Of a stretch of DNA of 64,000 nucleotides, positions 56,355 to 64,000 are shown piece by piece; within the stretch, counting starts at the first letter, position 1; each line of letters begins with the position of its first letter. The translations under genes were made by a program, and so were the position numbers. Source of the stretch: Coniella vitis. Its lineage: Eukaryota > Ascomycota > Sordariomycetes > Diaporthales > Schizoparmaceae. The notes beneath the pieces were generated by a model. That model was not told the DNA's origin. It saw only the letters and a list, made by a program, of their open reading frames with translations, and did no database searches. Where the stretch lies: positions 697,501-761,500 of the forward strand of contig WUJK01000011.1 of NCBI GenBank assembly GCA_011317545.1, given 5' to 3'.

Positions 56355-57947
56355 ATGCCACCCAAAAACGTCCTCCTCCTCGTCGCCGACGATCTTGGCA
56401 AACAACTTGGCTGCTACGGCGCTACCACCTGCCAAACCCCGCACCTCGACGCGCTCGCCCGCTCGGGAACCCGCTTCACGCGTGCCTTTGCCAGCACCGC
56501 GTCATGCAGCGCCAGCCGCTCGACGATTTACACGGGGTTGCACACGCATCAAAACGGACAGTATGGTCTTGCGGGGGAGAGGCACCATTTCACTACCTTT
56601 GCGAATGTGGCGACGGCACCCAAGCTGTTGAAGGAGAGGGGATATTTGACGGCGGTCGTGGGCAAGGTTCATGTGGGACCGGCAGAGGTGTATCCGTGGG
56701 AGGTGAGGGTGGAGAGCGACACGAGAGACGTTGGCTGGGTTGCCGAGAGGGTTGGGGAGGTGTTTGAGTTGGCCAAGGGCAAGGGAGGGGGGGCACAAGA
56801 GGAAGGGAGGCCGTTCTTCCTGACGGTTGGGTTCATTGATCCGCACCGGGACCGGACGCGTGCTGGGTTTGGGAATCGTGGTGGCAAAGAAGAAGAAGGG
56901 CCTGCGATCTTCTCGCCCGCGGTGGAAGCTGCTCGGCGCAAATACGCCCCCGCAGACGTCGAGGTGCCCTCATTCTTGTCGGATTTGCCTGGGGTGCGGG
57001 CCGAGTTTGCGAGCTACTATGAGGCCATCAGCAGGATGGATGTGGGCGTTGGCTTGATCCTGGAGCAGTTGCAGAAGAGCGGGCTGGCAGAGGACACATT
57101 GGTGTTGTTTTTGAGCGACAATGGCCCACCGTTTCTCAACTCCAAGACTACGCTGTACGATGCTGGGGTGTGTTTGCCGCTGATTGTGCGGGTGCCGGGG
57201 GGGAAGGAGGGGGTGGTGAATCCGAATATGGTGTCGTATGTCGATATCTTGCCGACGATCTTGGAGTACACGGCTGCTGCTGCTACTGGTCGACAGAAGG
57301 TGGCTGAAGCAGCAGAACAGGACACGCGCCGACTCGGCCGGTCCTTTCTCCGCCTTCTCTCCGCCGAGCACGTGGTCGCCGACGACGACTGGGCGCAAGA
57401 AGTCTACGGCTCGCACACGTTTCACGAAATCACAAACTACTGGCCGACGCGGTTTGTGCGGACGGCGCGGTTCAAGTACCACCGCAACATTGCATGGCGG
57501 CTGGATTTTCCGTTTGCGGCCGACATTTACGGGTCACTCACGTGGGAGGACATCCGCGATGCGGAGCGCAATCCGGCCAAGACGATTGGCAGCAGGCCGT
57601 TGCGAGACTATTTCTTCCGGCCCGCCGAGGAGTTGTACGACCTTGAGGCGGACCCGCTTGAGGTGAAGAACCTGGCGGCCCAGGCAGGAGACGGGGGAGG
57701 AGAGGGAGAGTATGCGCAGGTTCTGAGTGAGCTGAGGGACAAGCTGGAGACGTGGCAGTATCGCACGCTGGATCCCTGGCTGTACCGTGACGGGATTTCA
57801 GTCTTGTTTGTCAAGCATCATTTGGAGGCGGGCATGCAGATGCCAGACCGGTGGGACTTGGACGCCGAGAATACAAGCAGTCGCGGCGATGGCGGGCTGG
57901 CGGCGTTCCAGCAGCGGGCTTGGGGCACTGATCGGGTACAGGACTGA
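56355..57947 (+). CDS. Type I sulfatase with CSASR active-site motif
   Basis: An intronless gene of 530 residues. The ATG at 56355 gives MPPKNVLLLVADDLGKQLGCYG, the start of the alkaline-phosphatase-like sulfatase fold, so the longer open frame from 56076 is not used. Metal-binding Asp 12 and 13 are in VADDLG. The formylglycine site is CSASR at residues 51-55, the C-x-A-x-R variant of C-x-P-x-R. GKVHVGP supplies active-site Lys and His; FLSDNGPP supplies the later metal ligands. The closest remembered relatives are N-sulfoglucosamine sulfohydrolase-like proteins (heparan N-sulfatase type); the substrate in a fungus is unknown. There is no signal peptide, so it is probably intracellular. The C-terminal half has GC-rich codon use and Gly-rich insertions (GGGAQEE, GDGGGEGE). 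Confidence 0.85.
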   Translation: MPPKNVLLLVADDLGKQLGCYGATTCQTPHLDALARSGTRFTRAFASTASCSASRSTIYTGLHTHQNGQYGLAGERHHFTTFANVATAPKLLKERGYLTAVVGKVHVGPAEVYPWEVRVESDTRDVGWVAERVGEVFELAKGKGGGAQEEGRPFFLTVGFIDPHRDRTRAGFGNRGGKEEEGPAIFSPAVEAARRKYAPADVEVPSFLSDLPGVRAEFASYYEAISRMDVGVGLILEQLQKSGLAEDTLVLFLSDNGPPFLNSKTTLYDAGVCLPLIVRVPGGKEGVVNPNMVSYVDILPTILEYTAAAATGRQKVAEAAEQDTRRLGRSFLRLLSAEHVVADDDWAQEVYGSHTFHEITNYWPTRFVRTARFKYHRNIAWRLDFPFAADIYGSLTWEDIRDAERNPAKTIGSRPLRDYFFRPAEELYDLEADPLEVKNLAAQAGDGGGEGEYAQVLSELRDKLETWQYRTLDPWLYRDGISVLFVKHHLEAGMQMPDRWDLDAENTSSRGDGGLAAFQQRAWGTDRVQD

Positions 57948-59195
57948 AAGGTGGCTCATTACTATGTGCTTAGTACATAGTAAGTATAGCATGTAGTGGG
58001 TGTCAAGCCCCTGTGTTTGCCAGTATAGATAGCACTTGAGCACACTGTAACCTCCAAGGGTGGTCGCACCTCAGCCAAATCAATTGGTTCATGAGTTAGT
58101 TCGTTATAACTGTCCATGAAACAAGGTGCATGCACGTCGCGACAGATGGATGGGCGGAACACAATCCCCCAGCCAGTCCTCGATCTCTTGTGACAAGCAA
58201 AAAGCCCATGCAGCCCCATCAGCACGCTTGCATTGTGAGTTGTGTTGTCAACTGCGCTGCGCCGCCCTCGGCCAGCTGTGCTTGTGAGTTCCAGATCCAA
58301 TCGGCCGTGGCCAGTAGTTGCTACCGCGTCCACTTAGCACCCTGGCCAAGCCCTTGCCTAGCCTGCCTAGCACTCTGACATCCTAGCGCAATCCCTGTCG
58401 ACCTAGTATTCCTTACCCTATCACAACATGCCGACTTGCTGTACATAAGTAGTGCATAGTAAACTGCTTAGTGACAGCGGGCAGTGAGCAGTCGATCCGT
58501 GCACGAGCATTCCTATTCAAATCAGCCAATCGCGTGTTATAGAGTCACAGCCTATGACGACATTCTTGGCCACACAAAGACCACACCTGCCTGGAAAATG
58601 GAGGAATGGGTGAGGTCATTCCATGTCGTTCCCAGCCGCATGCCGCATGAAACGGTCCAGATGGTAATCTGAGTGTGGCATGTCAGTCAGTCAATTCTTT
58701 TCATGGAGCAGGAATTGCGTCGTGTGAGAAGGTGACGCTGATGTGCAAGCGATTGGGCCACATTTTCAAGAAGCCATACATAGTACATCAGTCGGCATAG
58801 TACGTACCTTGATACCCTTGTCACTGCAGACCCTGCAGGGTCTCGGTGCGAACTTTGGCAAACCCCACGTCATAACCCCAAGAATCCACAGCGGCGCTTC
58901 GGTTGATGGGCAGCTGCTACGCAGGAAGCCAGGGCAGTTGCTTTGCCCTGCTTTTACATGGTATCGTGCGCGGGGATTTTTTGTATATCTTGTCGTTGCG
59001 TCTCATCTTTTGGCAGGTTGGGCATCTCAACCTCTCTACGTCCACAACATCCACATCCACTAGCAATTCTCACCCATTGTACGCAAAGCAGATTCTACTT
59101 GCTACCTTCTCTCGGCTGCTACATAGTACAGTCCTGAACATCATTCCACTCTTCTACAAAGCAACAACACAGACATCATCACCACCATCACCATA
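57948..59195. other. Gene-free stretch with two ACATAGTAC copies
   Basis: 1.25 kb without a supported gene. ACATAGTAC occurs at 58778-58786 and 59121-59129. The second lies 67 bases before the ATG of the next gene, so it is close to its likely promoter or 5' UTR. Confidence 0.55.
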
Positions 59196-59774
59196 ATGGC
59201 TCTCGGTTTCGCTCCCATCGCCCACATAGTGGCTGTCATCTTCGCCCTCATCGAGCTGGGGCTGCTTGCCTACATTGTGTCCGTCTACGATGGCGCAAAC
59301 TACAGCTGGTACGGCTATTATTACAGCTACGACAACAGCCCCGACCGCGTCAACTTCATGCTCTTCAACGCCATCTGGTCGTTGCTCGTCCTCGCCTACA
59401 TTGGCCTGACCCCGCTGTACATGACGAGCATCTTCCACAAGCTCGCTGCACTGGCCCTCGAAGTTATTACAATGATCTTTTGGTTCGCGGGTTCTATTGC
59501 TCTGGCTGTCATGGTTGGCGCCCCCGCTTGCCACGGCAACGGCTTTTGCGGCTCCCTTGAAGCGGCTGTTGCCTTTGGCTTCTTTTTGTGGTGAGTAATT
59601 TCCGTTCAAGACTGCGTCCATAGACATGACGAGTCATAAATGACTAACACACTAAACAGGGCCATATTCACCTTCCTTGTTGTCCTGGATGCGATTGAGG
59701 CGCTGCGCTCTCGCCGTAGCAACTCGTCCCCAAGCAACGGCCACAACCACCCCAAGGCCTACGCTGGTGCTTAA
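59196..59774 (+). CDS. Small four-helix MARVEL-like membrane protein
   Basis: Predicted 169 residues from exons 59196-59590 and 59660-59774 (intron GTGAGT...AAACAG). The ATG at 59196 sits in CACCATAATGGCT. Four membrane helices: IAHIVAVIFALIELGLLAYI; FMLFNAIWSLLVLAYIGLTP; LAALALEVITMIFWFAGSIA; and AVAFGFFLWAIFTFLVVLDA, the last crossing the splice junction. A Tyr-rich loop (YSWYGYYYSYDNSPD) joins helices 1 and 2, and Cys residues (PACHGNGFCGS) lie in the loop between helices 3 and 4. The short tail is Ser/Asn/His-rich. This is the layout of fungal MARVEL proteins (NCE102/FHN1-like breadth). It resembles the 32986-33861 gene in plan but not closely in sequence. Confidence 0.82.
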
Positions 59775-62351
59775 GCCAACCACACTTGTTATTGAATGAC
59801 GCAATTTGATCGTGTCCGTTGCATTGCACGTCTTGTTCGTTCTAATGTCGTTTCATGAGATGGATTGCAACGGGGGAAAGGCGGTTTGTTCTTCTTTTTG
59901 GGAAATATTGTCTTGTCTGGAGTTTATTTAGGGATTTGGCGTCCGCCAAGTTTCACTGGGCATTGTATCACTACTGATCATGGTTGGATTATGTCGCCAT
60001 TTCTTTTTGTTCGTATACCCGGTCCGCGAGAACCACAAATGTATAATGCTATATTGCTTGATTCATCTACTCAACCACGCATTTGAATTACTGCCAAAGT
60101 GCGTTAAGAGATGCAATGACAATCATTGAAGTATACAGCAGTAGGCGCGGTCGAGACCGACGACCATTCAACCTTCCCGTGAGCGCTGGCAAGGGGGATG
60201 TGGGTAATATTTCCCCCGAATGGACGTTCTTGAAGAATACGGCACGATAATCACATTCTACATAATGAAAACGAGCGCCGCAAAATCAGCATTACATCGA
60301 TCGATATGAGTACTCGTTAAGTTATGCATCCTTTTGGGCTTCTCCTCGCGTGCATTTTGCTGCGGTTCCGAGACAAAGCCCCTTCTGTACCCAAAGCCTT
60401 GGTGAGACCTGGTCCTGCTCCTGATCCTCGCTTCGAACGGAGTCACCTCTCTCTTTTTCTTCTTCTTTTTCTTCACACCATGGTGCTTGCGTGCCACACA
60501 AGAACTACCAGGTATCTTGAGGGCTGTTTCTCGTGCCGAGACAGTCGATGCTTTTTGCCTTGGCGACGCTGTATTGTAGGTAGATGGATGGCCCCATGGC
60601 TTTTCCTTTTCTTCCCGGATAGCGAGCACCCGGGTCAGGGCTACAGTTCTTACTCGTCTCGGTTAAGCACAGATATGCGAGACGAACAGATAATCGATTG
60701 AAGCGGGATGGCTTGCGAGGAGTGCGCTGTACTACTTACTGAGGCTGTGGCCCGGGACCGAAACCAGGAATCAGAGAGTTGAGCACAGTACTCTGACTTT
60801 AAGTGAGTGAGGGCCTTCCCCCTCCCCATTTGCCTGGATCAAGAAAAATGACAAGTTTAAAAGGCCGTACCACTGCAGACCTTCCCAAACACAGCCAATT
60901 GATGGGCTGGAGAATACTGACTGAGTTCATGCCTAGGTGATCCCAAGTCTGTCCCTGTCCCACCGGTCCACAACCTCGTGGCAAGAGTGGTGGTTCGAGG
61001 AGAGGGCATAATCTCTGCGTTCCGGTAACACCAGATTTGCGAGATGGCTTTCAGGGGGGGGGGGCATATGCATGTGTGTTTCTGGGGACGGGGTTTCGGT
61101 ATTAACGAGTTGGCGTTGCTGTACGTAATGGCAGACAATTAAACTGTCAATGTCGAGGACTCGAAGGACTTATTCGGCCGTGTCCGGAGCATCGGCGACT
61201 TCCACCGAGGCGAAAGCCCCACATTCACGGATCAGTGTGGGTCTGCACCACGCTTGAATCCGGGGAAGGAAAGAGCAGAGGAGAAAAAAGGAAAGGAGAG
61301 GGAAAAGAAAAGAAGCGAGCGCAGAAAATTTTACCTGGAAGGAGCGCTGCTTTGCCGGCCGCAGCACAGCACAACCATGGCCGGCCCCATCAAAAAGTTG
61401 ACGACGTGACTAAAAGTATCTTGCCAAGTACCTGGCTAAAGCGTCAACTACATGGGCGGTTTGCTGGTTTTTTGTATATGCATTTTTTTCCTTCTACCAT
61501 GTAGACCTCGGCCTTGACAAGTTGACTCGCGGCCTCTTCCAATTGCTAGAGAAGAGCCTTCTTGCAGAGACAAGTAGGAAAAGTCTTGTCCAGAGAGCAG
61601 AATTGTGATAGACGCGCGGGCCAAAGTGAATGGCGCTGCACGCTGCACGCTGCTTCGCGATTCGCCAACCACCATTCATTCACTCTTTCTCTCAACCTCG
61701 CTCGACCTGATCCGTTTCTCGGCCCGGCTGCTCGACTGACTGAAGAAATTGACTGACTATCTGCAACTTGTCTGTCTTCATTGCTCTTTTTGTTTTTGAC
61801 CCGTCCCGAGACATTGCTCGCATCACTTTGGCGCTTCCCCTCGACCAACAAACCACACGTGAGTGTTTCTCCTTCTTCCTCATCTAGAGTTCCTCGCTCG
61901 GCTATACAATCACATTGGTTGTGGCTTTTGCTTGTCGTCTCCCGCGCCGCCGGCCCTGACACGATTGGGCCTCTCGACCTCGACCGCATCTTTGCTGGAG
62001 TTGTGGGACTTGCAAAGCAATAAGGCCAGCGCAGTCCCACTCTCGACTCAACCCACCAACCAAAACAAGGAAAAAGGGGGGGCCCGTTTCTCAACGAGCA
62101 ACACACGACGACAGCCTAGACGACACGCCACTACCGCTCCTCGGAACCTTGTGTGCTGACCGCGCTTTTAGGCCTGGTCTCGCCTTCTCCTGACCTCGTT
62201 CTGTCGAGCCGGATTCTGGCTTCCCTTTCTTCTCTCCATCTCTCTTTCTTCCTAGCTCTTCCGCTATATTGCGATCACCCTCACGATTGGGCCTTGAATC
62301 TCGAGAGCTTCGCTGCTCCGCCTGTCCCATCGAGTCGTGAACCACACGCAG
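59775..62351. other. Gene-free region before the MFS transporter
   Basis: 2.6 kb without a supported gene. Short frames (for example minus 60629-60258 with a Lys run) lack family features. The last 700 bases are pyrimidine-rich (CTCTCTTTC, CCTTTCTTCTCTCC) and probably contain the transporter's promoter and a long 5' UTR. Confidence 0.5.
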
Positions 62352-64000
62352 ATGGCATTCGACCAAAACAATGCAGAGGACAGCTGCGTAAAAAACCACT
62401 TCAGCACAGACAATTGCTGCTGCTCGACCACGACCGACCATCACACTACTGACGCTCAACACCACGGCTTTGCCAGCCGCGACACCACTGACGATCTCGA
62501 AAAGCTGCACTTCAATGTACAGGAGCCCGACCACGAAGACGGCCGTCACCATCCGCTTTCCAAGGAGCAGTACGCCATCGAGCAGAATGGCCACCCACAC
62601 GACAATAGCGATGGCGCCAACCTGACAGCCCAATCCTCGCGCTCGTCCACCAATCATCAAGACGCCACCCAGCTGCCCGAAAGGGTTGCATCGCGGCGCA
62701 TGTCGGCTGGCTCAGTCCTGACCTTTCCCGAGGGCGGTCTCGATGGCTGGCTGGCCGTTGCTGGCTCATTTTGCGCCATGCTTTCCATTTACGGCCTCAT
62801 CAACTCGTCGGCCGTCTTTGAGTCATACTTCTCCGAGCACCAGCTCAAGGACTATAGTTCGTCGCAGATTGGCTGGGTGTTTAGCTTGTACCTCTTCTGC
62901 GTCTTTTTCGTCGGCATCTACATTGGACCCATCTTTGACCGTCAAGGACCGAGCTGGCTGGTTCCCACTGGGAGCTTATGCATTGTGCTGAGTCTGATGC
63001 TCTTGGGATTGTGTACAGGTATGTTTTCTGTGCTCTCTCTTCCTTTTTCTCTCTCCTGGGCGAACAACCGCCAGAAATCTTCGTCAGCATCACAATCTCA
63101 CCGGCCAATCGAACAGAGTACTACCAAATCATACTCACTTACTCCATTCTGGGCGGCCTTGGGGGAGCACTTCTCAACTCCCCCGCCTATGCTACCATCG
63201 CCCACCACTTCAATACCCGTCGCGGGTTTGCCACAGGCATCGCCACCACAGCTGGCGGCATCGGCGGTATCATCTTTCCAATCATGCTGCAAAGGCTGCT
63301 ACCGCAGCTCGGCTTTGCCTGGACCACCCGTATCCTCGGCTTCATTATGCTCGGTCTTGCCGTGCCGTACAACCTCTGGATCAAGGCCCGCCTTCCGCCT
63401 CGCCGCGACAGCAAGCTCTCCACCTCTTCCTCTTCCTCTGGCAGCAATGGTGTGCCGTCTGACCGCGGCGGCCTTTTCCGCATTTGGTGGACAAACTTTG
63501 TCAACGCCCTGCCCAAATTCGACGTCTTCCGCAACCCGCGCTTTGCCCTCGCGGCCGCCGGCATCTTCTTCATGGAATGGGGGCTCTTCATCCCCTTGAC
63601 CTTTATCGTCTCGTACGCCGCTGCAAAGGGCTCCAATGCTAACTCCTCCTACACCTTACTCTCCTACCTCAACGCCGGCTCCGTCCTAGGTCGCTTCCTC
63701 CCAGGCGCACTCGCCGACCGCCTCGGCCGCTTTAACGTCATCATCCTCACAATTACCCTGTGCTGCGCAACGGTTCTCGGTCTCTGGCTGCCCGCTGGCA
63801 ACTCCGAATCCATGATCATCGCCTTCACCGTCGTCTTCGGCTTTGCTAGCGGCAGTAACCTTGGCCTCATTCCCGTCTGTCTCGGCCAGCTGTGCGACGC
63901 GCGAGAGTACGGCCGGTACATTACGACAGCCAACTTCCTCGCGAGCTTCGGCACGCTTAGCAGTACGCCCATTGGCGGCGCGCTGGTCGGCAGTGGTGGA
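62352..64000 (+). CDS. Monocarboxylate-type MFS transporter, 3' end outside window
   Basis: Start at ATG 62352 (MAFDQNNAEDSC). Exon 1 runs to 63018 and exon 2 from 63117 to beyond the window. I place the acceptor at CGAACAG|AG because it joins LGLCT to EYYQIILTYSILGG, the expected helix 4; an earlier AG (63074) keeps phase but adds 14 residues foreign to the family. The N-terminal 130 residues are hydrophilic and His/Ser-rich with a Cys cluster (CCCSTTT). Then come DGWLAVAGSFCAMLSIYGLINSSAVF (helix 1, family signature D-G), SSSQIGWVFSLYLF, and RRGFATGIATTAGGIGG of the monocarboxylate porter family. Later helices are visible up to FGTLSSTPIGGALVGSG at the end. The substrate (riboflavin, monocarboxylates and others in this family) cannot be inferred. 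Confidence 0.82.

Noticed and set aside
63075..63116. MFS exon 2 starting at the first acceptor (CGCCAG)
   Set aside because: In phase, but it inserts 14 residues between two contiguous parts of helix 4; the later acceptor gives the family sequence.

Overview
This is a nuclear contig from a filamentous ascomycete, most likely a sordariomycete. The genes are short-intron genes with GT..AG borders. The families present are typical of such fungi: quinate regulators, a HET protein, an Egh16-like secreted protein, a rhodopsin-domain membrane protein, Zn2Cys6 factors and a CBM1-tailed hydrolase. A sharply bounded AT-rich block shows CpA-to-TpA (RIP-type) decay. No species can be named from the sequence alone.

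Layout. 1-546: 5' end of a JIP5-type WD-repeat gene. 979-2347: GH18 chitinase. 2712-12353: three quinate-utilisation genes, namely the permease (qutD/qa-y type), the repressor derived from AROM domains (qutR/qa-1S type) and, divergently, the Zn2Cys6 activator (qutA/qa-1F type); no catabolic enzyme gene lies in the window. 12612-14488: HET-domain gene. 15123-15437: truncated GH43 gene. 16122-30993: a nested retrotransposon complex. 32986-36163: a four-helix MARVEL-like gene and a GH30 hydrolase with CBM1. 40183-43586: an Egh16/GAS-like secreted protein and a rhodopsin-domain membrane protein. 44804-48725: MSH6. 52718-57947: a transcription factor with two Zn2Cys6 clusters and a sulfatase. 59196-64000: a second four-helix membrane protein and a monocarboxylate-type MFS transporter cut by the window end.

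The repeat block can be resolved base by base. The outer element is a Ty1/Copia retrotransposon with 213-bp LTRs and a CAAAG target duplication. A 6741-bp Ty3/Gypsy chromovirus with 485-bp LTRs and an AAGAT duplication sits inside it in the opposite orientation. A 292-bp, undecayed solo LTR with a GAATC duplication sits in the Copia integrase region. Both large elements carry an extra decayed reading frame, antisense to their own pol, between pol and the 3' LTR. The Copia antisense frame stays in register when the Gypsy insertion and one target-site copy are removed. These antisense frames are the least explained signal in the window.

The quinate genes form the one clear functional group. The activator and repressor are transcribed apart from a shared 1.25-kb region, which holds two short upstream ORFs before the activator, and the permease lies downstream of the repressor. 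The other genes are mostly single units concerned with wall or polymer degradation, secretion, membrane function and regulation. Several intergenic stretches of 1-4 kb hold no gene I can support. Gene structures were assembled by eye from splice signals and family conservation; none was verified computationally.
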